Source: an uncultured Rhodospirillaceae bacterium (GTDB taxonomy: Bacteria; Pseudomonadota; Alphaproteobacteria; Reyranellales; Reyranellaceae). Taken from it: a stretch of DNA of 64,000 bases. The position numbers were made by a program, and so were the translations under genes. Under the pieces are notes generated by a model that was not told the DNA's origin, made no database searches, and worked only from the letters and a program-made list of their open reading frames with translations. Below are positions 51,638 to 60,071 of this stretch, piece after piece. Location: the NCBI GenBank assembly GCA_945952105.1, contig CAMFGZ010000003.1, positions 124,001-188,000 of the forward strand. Reading direction: 5' to 3'. How positions within the stretch are numbered: the stretch's first letter is position 1; each line of letters opens with the position of its first letter.

Positions 51638-53136
51638 TCGCCAACGATCCCTATGCCGAGCTCGAATGCCGTTTCGCGCGGATGAGCGATGTCGGTCGCG
51701 CGGCGGCGATCCTGAACTGGGATCGTTCGACCATGATGCCGGACGGTGCGAGCGGCGATCGCGCCGACCAGCTCGCGACCCTGGGCGTGATCGCCCACGA
51801 GATGATCGCCGCGCCGGAGATGCCCGATCTCCTGGCGCGTGCGGAGGAGGGGCGGGCGTCGCTCGACCCCTGGCAGGCCGCAAACCTGCGCGAGATGCGT
51901 CGCGCCTGGGTCCACGAGAGCGCCCTGCCGGCCGACCTGGTGGAAGCCCGCACGCGCGCCTGCTCGGCCTGCGAACTTGCGTGGCGCTCGGCGAAGAAGA
52001 ACGCCGACTTCAAGTCGCTGTTGACGACGCTCGGCGAAGTGCTGAACATCATGCGCCGCGTCGGCGAGGCCAAGGCCGCCGCGCTCGGCTCCACGCTCTA
52101 CGACGCCCTGCTCGACGAGTTCGAGCCCGGCGGCCGCTCCGCCCGCATCGACCTGTTGTTCGCCGAACTGCGCGGCTTCCTGCCCGACCTGCTCGGCCGC
52201 GTGATCGAGCGCCAGAGGAGCCGCCCCGAGCCGCTGCCGCTCGAAGGCCCGTTCCCGGTCGAGGCGCAGCGCCGGCTGGGCGAGGAGTTGATCCGCCTGA
52301 TCGGGTTCGATTTCCATCACGGACGGCTCGACGTGTCGGCGCATCCCTTCACCGGCGGCACGGCCGACGACGTGCGCATCACCACGCGCTACGACGAGGC
52401 GGACTTCGCCCGAGCCCTGATGGGCGTGCTGCACGAGACCGGGCATGGTCTCTACGAGGCCGGCCTGCCCAAGGCCTGGCGCCGCCAGCCGGTCGGCAAT
52501 GCCCGCGGCATGACCCTGCACGAGAGCCAGTCATTGCTGATGGAGATGCAGGCATGCCGCAGCGGTGCCTTCGTGTCCTTCGCCGCGCCTCGCATGCGCG
52601 CGGCCTTCGGCAAGGGCGGGCCCGCCTGGACCGAGGAGAACATCCACCGGATTTACACGCGCGTGGCACCGGGCTTCATCCGCGTCGATGCCGATGAGGT
52701 CACCTATCCGCTGCACATCATGCTGCGCTACCGGCTGGAGCGCGCGATGCTGGCGGGCGACCTCGCTCTGGCGGACCTGCCGGGTGCCTGGAACGACGGC
52801 ATGCGCGAGCTTCTGGGCATCGTGCCGCCGGACGATTCGCTGGGGTGCCTGCAGGACATTCATTGGCCGGATGGCGGTTGGGGTTATTTCCCGACCTACA
52901 CGCTGGGCGCCCTGGCGGCGGCCCAGCTCTTCGCCGCCGCCCGCCGCGCCAATCCAGGCCTGCTCGACGCCATTGGCCGGGGCGATTTCGTCCCGCTACT
53001 GGGCTGGCTGCGGGAGAATGTCCACGGAAAGGGCTCGATCGCCACCACCGACGAAATCCTGGCCGGGGCCACCGGGGCGCCTCTGGGGGCTGCCGCCTTC
53101 AAAGCGCATCTGGAAAGCCGCTATCTCCCGGCGTAA
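51634..53136 (+). CDS. Thermostable carboxypeptidase (M32 family metallopeptidase)
   Basis: This 500-residue, largely helical cytoplasmic enzyme removes C-terminal amino acids. The zinc site is HETGH in MGVLHETGHGLYEAGLPKAW (near 268), with the third ligand Glu in GMTLHESQSLLMEMQACRSG. MAHPFTGG-type substrate loops appear as SAHPFTGGTADDVRITTRYD. The length matches family M32. It starts in an ATGA overlap with the SURF1 gene, an arrangement that implies co-translation rather than a shared function. Confidence 0.95.
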   Translation: MIANDPYAELECRFARMSDVGRAAAILNWDRSTMMPDGASGDRADQLATLGVIAHEMIAAPEMPDLLARAEEGRASLDPWQAANLREMRRAWVHESALPADLVEARTRACSACELAWRSAKKNADFKSLLTTLGEVLNIMRRVGEAKAAALGSTLYDALLDEFEPGGRSARIDLLFAELRGFLPDLLGRVIERQRSRPEPLPLEGPFPVEAQRRLGEELIRLIGFDFHHGRLDVSAHPFTGGTADDVRITTRYDEADFARALMGVLHETGHGLYEAGLPKAWRRQPVGNARGMTLHESQSLLMEMQACRSGAFVSFAAPRMRAAFGKGGPAWTEENIHRIYTRVAPGFIRVDADEVTYPLHIMLRYRLERAMLAGDLALADLPGAWNDGMRELLGIVPPDDSLGCLQDIHWPDGGWGYFPTYTLGALAAAQLFAAARRANPGLLDAIGRGDFVPLLGWLRENVHGKGSIATTDEILAGATGAPLGAAAFKAHLESRYLPA

Positions 53137-53145
53137 GAGGGAACC

Positions 53146-53397
53146 ATGCTCGATCTCCGTCCCAACTGCGAATGCTGCGACAAGGACTTGCCCAACGGCG
53201 CGTCCGACGCCCTGATCTGCACCTTCGAGTGCACGTTCTGCGCGGACTGCGCGCGAATCCGGCTGGGCGGACATTGCCCCAACTGCGGCGGTGATCTGGT
53301 CAAGCGCCCGACCCGCCCCGAGAAGGCGTTGGCCAAATTCCCGGCCTCCACCAAGCGGGTCCGCAAGGATCATGAGGCCTGTCGGCAGGTCGCCTAG
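53146..53397 (+). CDS. DUF1272 family cysteine-rich protein
   Basis: This 83-residue protein begins MLDLRPNCECCDKDLPNGAS and contains four C-x-x-C pairs or near-pairs (CECC, CTFCADC, CPNCGGD), a putative zinc-binding fold. This is the classic DUF1272 pattern. Function is unknown. It follows the carboxypeptidase by 9 bases. Confidence 0.92.
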   Translation: MLDLRPNCECCDKDLPNGASDALICTFECTFCADCARIRLGGHCPNCGGDLVKRPTRPEKALAKFPASTKRVRKDHEACRQVA

Positions 53398-53409
53398 CCG
53401 GAGTTTCTT

Positions 53410-54855
53410 TTGCATTACATCAGCACTCGCCATGGCTCGCAGGGCAGCCCTGCGCCGCTTGGCTTCGAGGACATCATGCTTGCGGGTCTCGCCCGCGACG
53501 GCGGTCTCTATCTGCCCGCCGAATGGCCGAAGTTCAGCAAGGCCGAGATTTCGGCGCTGAAGGGCCTAGGCTACACCGACCTCGCCTTCCGCGTGATGCA
53601 GCCCTTCGTCGGCACTGCGTTCGACGAGGCGACATTCCGCCGGCTGATCGGCGAGGCCTATGCCTCGTTCGAGACGCCGGAGGTCGCGCCGCTGAAGCCG
53701 CTGGGCGATTCGGGCCTGCACCTGCTCGAACTGTTCCACGGCCCGACGCTCGCCTTCAAGGACGTGGCGCTGCAGCTCCTCGGCCGCATGCTCGACCAGA
53801 CGCTGACGGCGCGCGGCCAGCACGCGACCATCGTCGGCGCGACATCGGGCGATACCGGCTCGGCCGCCATCGAGGCGGTGCGCGACCGCAAGACCATCGA
53901 CATCTTCATGCTGTTCCCGAAGGGCCGCGTGAGCGAGGTCCAGCGGCGGCAGATGACGACGGTGCTGGCGTCCAACGTCCACAACATCGCGGTGCAGGGC
54001 ACGTTCGACGATTGCCAGGACCTCGCGAAGGCCTGCTTCAACGATCTCGAGTTCCGCGACCGCCATGCGCTGACGGCGGTGAATTCGATCAACTTCGCCC
54101 GCGTGATGGCGCAGATCGTCTATTACTTCTGGGCGGCGCTGAAGCTCGGCGCGCCGGAGCGCCCGGTGGCGTTCAGCGTGCCCAGCGGCAATTTCGGCAA
54201 CGTCTATGCCGGTTATGCCGCGAAGCAGATGGGCCTGCCGATCTCGCATTTCGTGGTCGGCGCCAACAGCAACGACATCCTGGCGCGGTTCTTCGAGAGC
54301 GGCACGATGACGACCTCCGAGGTCGTGCCGACCTTGAGCCCGAGCATGGACATCCAGATCTCGAGCAACTTCGAACGTCTGCTGTTCGACCTCTACGACC
54401 GCAACGGCGTGGCGCTGGCCGATGCCATGACGACCTTCCGCAGCACCGGTACGCTCAAGGTCGGCGGCAACGTCCTCGCGGGCGTGCGCGAGCTCTTCGA
54501 CGCCGGCCGGCTCGACGATGCCGGCACGCTGGCCGCCATGGAAGACTGCCTGAAGCGCTACGGCGAGACGATCGATCCGCACACCGCCGTGGGCTACGCG
54601 CTGGCGCAGCAGCATCGCCGCGACCCCGCGATCCCGATGGTGGTGCTGGCGACGGCGCATCCCGCCAAGTTCCCCGACGCCGTCGAGAAGGCGACCGGCC
54701 ATCGGCCGCGCCTGCCGGCCCGCCTGGCCGACCTGCTGGAGCGCACCGAACGATCCGATGGTCTGCGCAACGATGTCGGGGCGCTCAAATCCATGATCGA
54801 CGAACACCAGGAAATGGCCGCCGCGCCCGTGGCGCGAGGCAAGGTGCGCACGTGA
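53410..54855 (+). CDS. thrC: Threonine synthase
   Basis: This 481-residue PLP enzyme converts O-phosphohomoserine to threonine. It starts at a TTG with GGAG 7 bases upstream (MHYISTRHGSQGSPAPLGFE). The PLP Lys is in HGPTLAFKDVALQLLGRMLD, and phosphate binding is in ATIVGATSGDTGSAAIEAVR, with FSVPSGNFGNVYAGYAAKQM later. The long form is typical of proteobacteria and yeast. It overlaps the M16 protease by GTGA. Confidence 0.97.
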   Translation: MHYISTRHGSQGSPAPLGFEDIMLAGLARDGGLYLPAEWPKFSKAEISALKGLGYTDLAFRVMQPFVGTAFDEATFRRLIGEAYASFETPEVAPLKPLGDSGLHLLELFHGPTLAFKDVALQLLGRMLDQTLTARGQHATIVGATSGDTGSAAIEAVRDRKTIDIFMLFPKGRVSEVQRRQMTTVLASNVHNIAVQGTFDDCQDLAKACFNDLEFRDRHALTAVNSINFARVMAQIVYYFWAALKLGAPERPVAFSVPSGNFGNVYAGYAAKQMGLPISHFVVGANSNDILARFFESGTMTTSEVVPTLSPSMDIQISSNFERLLFDLYDRNGVALADAMTTFRSTGTLKVGGNVLAGVRELFDAGRLDDAGTLAAMEDCLKRYGETIDPHTAVGYALAQQHRRDPAIPMVVLATAHPAKFPDAVEKATGHRPRLPARLADLLERTERSDGLRNDVGALKSMIDEHQEMAAAPVARGKVRT

Positions 54856-56120
54856 GCAATGTGAAGGTTACGACGCTCGGCAACGGCCTGCGTGTCGCCG
54901 TCGATCCGATGCCGGAGGTGGAATCGGCCTCCCTCGGCATCTGGGTCGCCTGCGGCACGCGTCACGAGACCGCCGAACTGAACGGCATGGCCCACATGCT
55001 GGAGCACATGGCCTTCAAGGGCACGCGCACCCGTAGCGCCCGCGCCATCGCCGAGGAGATCGAGAATGTCGGCGGTAGCCTCAACGCCTATACGGGCCGC
55101 GAGATCACCGCCTATCACGCCTCGGTGCTGAAGGAGGACGTGGCGCTCGGTGTCGAGATGGTCTCCGACATCCTGCGCAATTCGGTGTTCGATCCCGATG
55201 AGTTGCAGCGCGAGCGCGGCGTCATCCTCCAGGAGATCGGCCAGGCGCTCGACACGCCCGACGACATCATCTTCGACCAGTTCCAGGAAACCGCGCTGCC
55301 CGGCCAGCCGCTCGGGCGTCCGGTGCTGGGGACCGCGACCTCGGTCGAGGCGATCGGTCGCGACGATCTCTTTGCCTATCTCGCGCGTCATTATACGGCA
55401 TCGAACATGGTCCTGTCGGCGGCGGGTCGCGTCGAGCACGACCAGATCGTCGATCTCGCCGAGAAGCATTTCGGCTCGGTGCCGCGCACGCCCGCCAATG
55501 CGGACCGGCCGGTCCCGCTCTCCTATGTCGGCGGCGACGGCCGCGAGCAGCGCATCCTCGAACAGGCGCACCTCGTACTGGGTTGCGAGGGCATCGGCTA
55601 TCGCGACCCGGACTATTTCGCGCTGGCCATCTACTCGACCCTGTTCGGCGGCGGCATGTCCTCGCGCCTGTTCCAGCGCATCCGCGAGGATCGCGGCCTG
55701 GTCTACGGCATCCACTGCTTCAACACCGCCTATGCCGATGGCGGCCTGTTCGGCATCTATGCCGGCACGGGCGAGGACGATCTGGCCGAACTCATCCCGG
55801 CCGTGTGCGAGGAATTCGTCAGCGTGGCCGATACGCTGAACGAGCAGGAACTCGTGCGCGCCCGCAACCAGATCAAGGCCGGCACCCTCATGGCGCTCGA
55901 ATCGAGCGGCTCCCGCTGCGAGCAGGCGGCACGCCACCTGATCGTCCATGGCCGCACCATCCCCTACGAGGAGATCGTGTCGCGCATCGAGGCGGTCGAC
56001 CAGGACGCCGTACGCCGCGTCGCGCGGCGCCTGCTGAAGAGCGAACTCACGCTTGCGGCCCTTGGTCCGATCGACGGTCTGGAATCCCTCGACAAGATCG
56101 CCGCCCGCCTCGCCGCCTGA
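54852..56120 (+). CDS. M16-family zinc protease (mitochondrial processing peptidase-like)
   Basis: This 422-residue protein starts at a GTG overlapping the thrC stop. The inverted zinc motif H-x-x-E-H lies in GMAHMLEHMAFKGTRTRSAR (H48, E51, H52), with the third ligand Glu downstream in LQRERGVILQEIGQALD. The family R/Y segment is FGGGMSSRLFQRIREDRGLV. It is related to the ancestor of the mitochondrial processing peptidase beta subunit. In many alphaproteobacteria thrC, this gene and a GNAT gene are contiguous; here other genes are inserted after it. Confidence 0.95.
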   Translation: MSNVKVTTLGNGLRVAVDPMPEVESASLGIWVACGTRHETAELNGMAHMLEHMAFKGTRTRSARAIAEEIENVGGSLNAYTGREITAYHASVLKEDVALGVEMVSDILRNSVFDPDELQRERGVILQEIGQALDTPDDIIFDQFQETALPGQPLGRPVLGTATSVEAIGRDDLFAYLARHYTASNMVLSAAGRVEHDQIVDLAEKHFGSVPRTPANADRPVPLSYVGGDGREQRILEQAHLVLGCEGIGYRDPDYFALAIYSTLFGGGMSSRLFQRIREDRGLVYGIHCFNTAYADGGLFGIYAGTGEDDLAELIPAVCEEFVSVADTLNEQELVRARNQIKAGTLMALESSGSRCEQAARHLIVHGRTIPYEEIVSRIEAVDQDAVRRVARRLLKSELTLAALGPIDGLESLDKIAARLAA

Positions 56121-56159
56121 TCATCGAAGCATGCAATCTTCGGGCGCAATCTCAGCCAT

Positions 56160-56184
56160 GGAGCGCGCAACTCCAGTTGCGCTC
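56160..56184 (+). repeat. REP palindrome, copy 1
   Basis: A 25-base element fitting GGAGCGCG-NN-ACTCC-(A/T)GT-N-GCGCTC. It forms a 10-bp stem with a 2-base bulge and CC loop. It overlaps the stop codon of the RAYT gene. Confidence 0.75.
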
Positions 56185-56746
56185 ATATCTTTGTAGTCAC
56201 CCGATGCCGGATATGACTCCAAGGCCAATCCGCAGCGTCGCCGACAAGGCCCGCTTTGACTGGATTGTTCTCGATATAGCTGACCGTCGATTCTAAATGC
56301 CGCTCGTCGCGGATGTAGGTGTCCCAGTAATCGTCCTGCCAGAACGGTCCTGACCGTCCTATTGCCTGATTGGCCAAGCGAGCGGAGAAGCGCTTCCAGG
56401 AACCGACGATCGATCCAAGTGAATAGCGTTCACTGATTTCTATGAGAACGTGGACGTGATTGGGCATGACCGTCCAAGCGATCAGGCGATACCGTTCTCC
56501 ATCGAAATACAGCAGAGCGTTCTCGACGATTTCTGCGATCTTGGGCTGTTTGAGCCAACATGCACCTGCTCCCGCGTCCAGAAAGGCATCGCGCTCCGCG
56601 GCGGTGATGGACTTGGACGCGATCTGGAGTTTATTGACCGCCTCCGCTGGCAGGCTGTCGACCAGGCGGAACGTTATGAACTGAAGCGCTTCGGGCGAGT
56701 CGAAATGCGGCAGGTATCCGCGAGAATGCCAGCCTTTCGGGGTCAT
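56183..56746 (-). mobile_element. REP-associated tyrosine transposase (RAYT), IS200-like
   Basis: This 187-residue Y1-type single-strand DNA transposase has the metal-binding H-x-H in WTVMPNHVHVLIEISERYSL, and the catalytic Tyr is expected in WQDDYWDTYIRDERHLESTV. The end VSYIENNPVKAGLVGDAADW is a RAYT signature, and the start MTPKGWHSRGYLPHFDSPEA lies two bases inside REP copy 2. Three REP palindromes flank it, one at the 3' end and an opposing pair at the 5' end, as in a REPtron. RAYTs mobilise or amplify REP elements but do not usually move as complete IS. It is intact. Confidence 0.9.
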
Positions 56747-56747
56747 T

Positions 56748-56772
56748 GGAGCGCGGCACTCCTGTCGCGCTC
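56748..56772 (+). repeat. REP palindrome, copy 2
   Basis: Same orientation as copy 1: GGAGCGCG-GC-ACTCC-TGT-CGCGCTC. It lies just upstream of the RAYT start and, with copy 3, forms an inverted BIME-like pair 14 bases apart. Confidence 0.75.
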
Positions 56773-56786
56773 AACAAGCATGAGAA

Positions 56787-56811
56787 GAGCGCCACTGGAG
56801 TGGCGCGCTCC
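56787..56811 (-). repeat. REP palindrome, copy 3
   Basis: Inverted relative to copies 1 and 2. On the minus strand it reads GGAGCGCG-CC-ACTCC-AGT-G-GCGCTC, matching copy 1 at all but two paired positions (compensating changes A/T to C/G), which supports selection on the hairpin. Confidence 0.75.
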
Positions 56812-56826
56812 GATGAGACACCTTCA

Positions 56827-57624
56827 CTATGCCGCTTTGGCTAGAGCAGGCTGAGCCGTACGGGGCGGGACGCCGATCGAGGCGCGTTCGATGACGGTCA
56901 GTACTTCCTTGCTGCGGCGAACCACGTTGTAGCGCAGGCCGGTGTAGAGGTTCACCGGGAAGGGCATGGTGGCGTTGAAGTCGATGATCAGCACGACGCG
57001 CGTCTCGTCGGTCTGGTTCTTCACCCAATGCTCGCGCGTGTCGTCGAACACCAGCGGCTCGCCTTCCTTCCAGAAGAAATGGTGGCCGCCGATCTCGATC
57101 CAGCACTTCTCCGGCTCGCTGGGCACGATCAGCGGATAGTGGAAGCGGATCACGCCGGCCGCCGAGCCGCGATGGGGTTCGATCTCGGCGCGGCCGGCGA
57201 GGATGCTGAAAAGCGCCGAATGAACGCCCGGGATCTTGGCGATCGCGGCCATCGTGTCCGGCACCGCCGCGGCATTCTCGGTCACCTCGTGGCCCCACAG
57301 CTTCAGGATGAAGGTGCGCCAGGCCCGGCCGGGCACGTAGAGGTCGCGCGGATGGACCTCGTGCAGCGCCGGGATCTCGTCGTGGTGGCTGAGCAGATAG
57401 TTCAGGTCGGCCTTGATCTTGTCGTGGCTCTTCCTGAGTTCGGCCAGGACGGGGAAGGTCTTCAGCGCGTCCTCGCCGCCCAGCGGCAGCTTGGGCATGT
57501 TGCGCAGGATCATGTCGGAAAGCTTGAGGTTGAAATCCTCCAGCGGCTGTTGGGGAAGCCAGATGTGCTTGGTCAGATAAAATCTGCCCTTTTCACCGAC
57601 GTTGGGTTTGCTTGCGGATTCCAT
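56827..57624 (-). CDS. Aspartyl/asparaginyl beta-hydroxylase-like dioxygenase
   Basis: This 265-residue soluble protein has the Asp/Asn hydroxylase (cupin, Fe(II)/2-oxoglutarate) core in its C-terminal half. The core includes GRAEIEPHRGSAAGVIRFHY (first His and Arg), PLIVPSEPEKCWIEIGGHHF, and FDDTREHWVKNQTDETRVVL (second His and the oxoglutarate Arg). The N-terminal ~110 residues contain LRKSHDKIKADLNYLLSHHD and are less conserved. It may hydroxylate a protein or lipid; in some bacteria related enzymes modify ornithine lipids or peptides. It stands alone between the REP/RAYT unit and GNAT, inside an otherwise conserved gene order. Confidence 0.87.
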   Translation of the reverse strand: MESASKPNVGEKGRFYLTKHIWLPQQPLEDFNLKLSDMILRNMPKLPLGGEDALKTFPVLAELRKSHDKIKADLNYLLSHHDEIPALHEVHPRDLYVPGRAWRTFILKLWGHEVTENAAAVPDTMAAIAKIPGVHSALFSILAGRAEIEPHRGSAAGVIRFHYPLIVPSEPEKCWIEIGGHHFFWKEGEPLVFDDTREHWVKNQTDETRVVLIIDFNATMPFPVNLYTGLRYNVVRRSKEVLTVIERASIGVPPRTAQPALAKAA

Positions 57625-57808
57625 GACCGATGTGCCTCGAGGACTTTCAACCTGTGGACGATTTAGTATGCCCGTTTGTCCAAACGGCGGCGGCTCGTTT
57701 GGCGGCCTCGGGCGGGGCGGACCGTCTCAAAATTCCGCCGTCCCAATTTCCCACGTCAAAGCCCGGAAAACATGCAAGAATTCCGAATTGCCGCTACTAT
57801 AGCCCAGA

Positions 57809-58417
57809 ATGTTCCGTTTTGCCGACGTCCCGTTGTCGCTGTCAGGGATGACCCGGATCGCCGGGAAGCGCGTATTCCTGCGCGCGCCCAGCATGGACGA
57901 TTGGGCGGAATGGGCCGAATTGCGCGCCCGCAGCAGGGCCTTTCTCACCCCGTGGGAACCGACCTGGCCGGAGGATTCGCTGGCCCGGGATCATTTCCGC
58001 CGCCGGCTCCGCCAGCAGGCCAAGGAATGGCGGGCGGGCGAGGCCTACGGCCTGTTCGTCTTCACCAACGAGGGGCGCCGGCTGGTCGGCGGCATCAACC
58101 TCAGCAATGTGCGCCGGGGCGTCGCCCAGACGGCGTCGGTCGGCTACTGGATGGGGCAGCCCTATGCCGGGCAGGGGCTGATGACCGACGGGTTGCGCGC
58201 CACCCTGCCGTTCGTGTTCGACGACCTGCGCCTGCACCGGCTCGAGGCCGCGTGCCTGCCGCATAACGAGCCTTCAAAGGGCGTCCTGACGAAAGTCGGC
58301 TTCCACGAAGAGGGGCTGGCGCGGCAGTATCTCCGGATCAACGGTCAGTGGGCCGACCATCTGCTGTTCGCGCTGCTGCGCGCCGACTACGACGCTCTCT
58401 TGCGGGCGCCACGGTAA
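57809..58417 (+). CDS. GNAT-family N-acetyltransferase (RimJ/RimL-like)
   Basis: This 202-residue protein has the GNAT fold typical of RimJ: GKRVFLRAPSMDDWAEWAEL near the start, GGINLSNVRRGVAQTASVGY in the centre, the acetyl-CoA loop WMGQPYAGQGLMTDGLRATL, and HRLEAACLPHNEPSKGVLTK at the end. It probably acetylates the N terminus of a ribosomal or other protein. Start alternatives are 57809 (used) and 57848. The gene usually lies directly after the M16 protease in related genomes. Confidence 0.88.
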   Translation: MFRFADVPLSLSGMTRIAGKRVFLRAPSMDDWAEWAELRARSRAFLTPWEPTWPEDSLARDHFRRRLRQQAKEWRAGEAYGLFVFTNEGRRLVGGINLSNVRRGVAQTASVGYWMGQPYAGQGLMTDGLRATLPFVFDDLRLHRLEAACLPHNEPSKGVLTKVGFHEEGLARQYLRINGQWADHLLFALLRADYDALLRAPR

Positions 58418-58461
58418 CGGGCCGGAGCCCCGACCCCCAGCCCCGATCCCCAGGAGCGTCC

Positions 58462-59331
58462 ATGCGCAATCTCACGCCAACCTCGATCACCCAGGCCTTT
58501 GCCGACTACGCCCGCAACGCGCCTTCGGAACGCGCCAGGACGCTGCTGACGTCGCTCGCCGGCCATCTCCATGCTTTCGTGCGCGACAACAAGGTGACGC
58601 AGGCGGAGTGGGGGGCGGCAATCGACGCGCTGACCCGCGCCACCAAATTCACCGACGACAAGCGCAACGAATACATCCTCTTCTCCGACCTGCTGGGCGT
58701 CTCGTCCCTGGTCGACATGGTGAATGCCGCGCCCGCGGGCACGCCATCGTCGGTCCTCGGCCCGTTCCATATCGAGGGCGCGCCCGAGTTGCCGAACGGC
58801 GGCGACCTGTGGCGCCGCCAGGTCGGCGAGCCGCTGGTGGTCAGCGGTCGCGTCGTCGACCAGAAGGGCGCGCCGGCCAGGGGCACGGTGCTGGCGCTCT
58901 GGCAGAATGCCGGCAACGGCCTCTATGCCCAGCAGGACCCGTCCCAGTCGCCGACCAACTATCATGCGCGCCTCACCGTGGCGGACGATGGCACCTTCTC
59001 CTTCACCACGGTCCGTCCGGTCTCCTACAAGGTGCCGGACGACGGTCCCGCGGGCGACATGCTGCGCGTGCTGGGCCGCGACGCCTGGCGGCCCGCCCAC
59101 CTGCACATGATGATCCACGCGCCAGGCCATGCGCCGCTGATCACCGAGTTCTTCCCCGAGGATGACGAACATCTCGATGGCGATGCGGTGTTCGGGGTGC
59201 GGGCCGGCCTCGTCCTGCCCTTCGCAAAAGTGACGGACCGCGCCGCGTTGCCGGCCAATCTCGCGGCGCGCGACAGCCTGCCGATGCCGGTCTGGGCAGC
59301 CCGTCTCGATCTGACATTGCCTCCGGGTTGA
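58462..59331 (+). CDS. Intradiol ring-cleavage dioxygenase (hydroxyquinol/catechol 1,2-dioxygenase type)
   Basis: This 289-residue non-heme Fe(III) enzyme opens catechol-type rings between the hydroxyls. The N-terminal helical dimerisation domain (1-~100) precedes SSVLGPFHIEGAPELPNGGD. The iron ligands are two Tyr and two His: expected in the NYHARLTVADDGTFSFTTV region, VSYKVPDDGPAGDMLRVLGR, and WRPAHLHMMIHAPGHAPLIT (H-x-H). The start has CAGGAG 6 bases upstream. The stop overlaps the ABC ATPase start (TGATG), suggesting that the importer supplies an aromatic substrate. Confidence 0.92.
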   Translation: MRNLTPTSITQAFADYARNAPSERARTLLTSLAGHLHAFVRDNKVTQAEWGAAIDALTRATKFTDDKRNEYILFSDLLGVSSLVDMVNAAPAGTPSSVLGPFHIEGAPELPNGGDLWRRQVGEPLVVSGRVVDQKGAPARGTVLALWQNAGNGLYAQQDPSQSPTNYHARLTVADDGTFSFTTVRPVSYKVPDDGPAGDMLRVLGRDAWRPAHLHMMIHAPGHAPLITEFFPEDDEHLDGDAVFGVRAGLVLPFAKVTDRAALPANLAARDSLPMPVWAARLDLTLPPG

Positions 59332-60071
59332 TGAAGCTCGTCGGACTCAGCGACGTCTCCAAGGTCTTCGCGAGCGGCGTCCAGGCGCTGGGCGGCGCTT
59401 CGCTCGATATAGCCGCCGGTGAATTCCTGAGCGTCCTGGGTCCGTCGGGATGCGGGAAGTCCACGCTGTTGCGCCTGATCGCCGGCCTCTCCGAGCCAAG
59501 CTCCGGCATGATCGAGTGGCCTCAGGGCCGGCCCGATATCGGCTTCGTGTTCCAGGAGCCGACCCTGATGCCGTGGACCACGGCGCTGGGCAACGTGGCG
59601 CTGCCGCTCACACTGCGTGGAGAGGCGAAGTCCGAGCGCGAGGCGCGCGCGGCGGAGGCTCTGGCCGGCGTTGGGCTGAAAGGCTTCGAGAAGAGTTATC
59701 CGCGCGAATTGTCGGGCGGCATGAAGATGCGCGTCTCGATCGCCCGCGCGCTCGTCACCGCGCCAAAGCTCCTGCTCATGGACGAGCCCTTCGCCGCCCT
59801 CGACGAGATCACGCGCCGCAAGCTCAATACCGACCTGCTGGACCTGTGGCAGCGCACGCCCTTCACGGCGATATTCGTGACGCACTCAGTGTTCGAGTCT
59901 GTGTTCCTGTCGCAGCGCATCGCCGTGATGAGCGCCCGTCCGGGTCGCGTGCGCTCCGAACTCGCGATCCCGGCGCCCTATCCGCGTACCGAAGCTTTCG
60001 GAACATCGGCCGAATACGCGGCGCTCTGCCGTCTCGCCTCGGCGCAGCTCTCGGAAGCGATGGCAGCATGA
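59331..60071 (+). CDS. ABC transporter ATP-binding protein (nitrate/sulfonate/taurine type)
   Basis: This 246-residue ATPase has Walker A in LGPSGCGKSTLLRLIAGLSE, the Q-loop in DIGFVFQEPTLMPWTTALGN, the signature LSGGMKMRVSIARALVTAPK, Walker B LLLMDEPFAALDEITRRKL and the switch His in FVTHSVFESVFLSQRIAVMS. The subfamily is that of SsuB/TauB. It is coupled to the dioxygenase upstream (TGATG) and the permease downstream (ATGA). Confidence 0.95.
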   Translation: MKLVGLSDVSKVFASGVQALGGASLDIAAGEFLSVLGPSGCGKSTLLRLIAGLSEPSSGMIEWPQGRPDIGFVFQEPTLMPWTTALGNVALPLTLRGEAKSEREARAAEALAGVGLKGFEKSYPRELSGGMKMRVSIARALVTAPKLLLMDEPFAALDEITRRKLNTDLLDLWQRTPFTAIFVTHSVFESVFLSQRIAVMSARPGRVRSELAIPAPYPRTEAFGTSAEYAALCRLASAQLSEAMAA

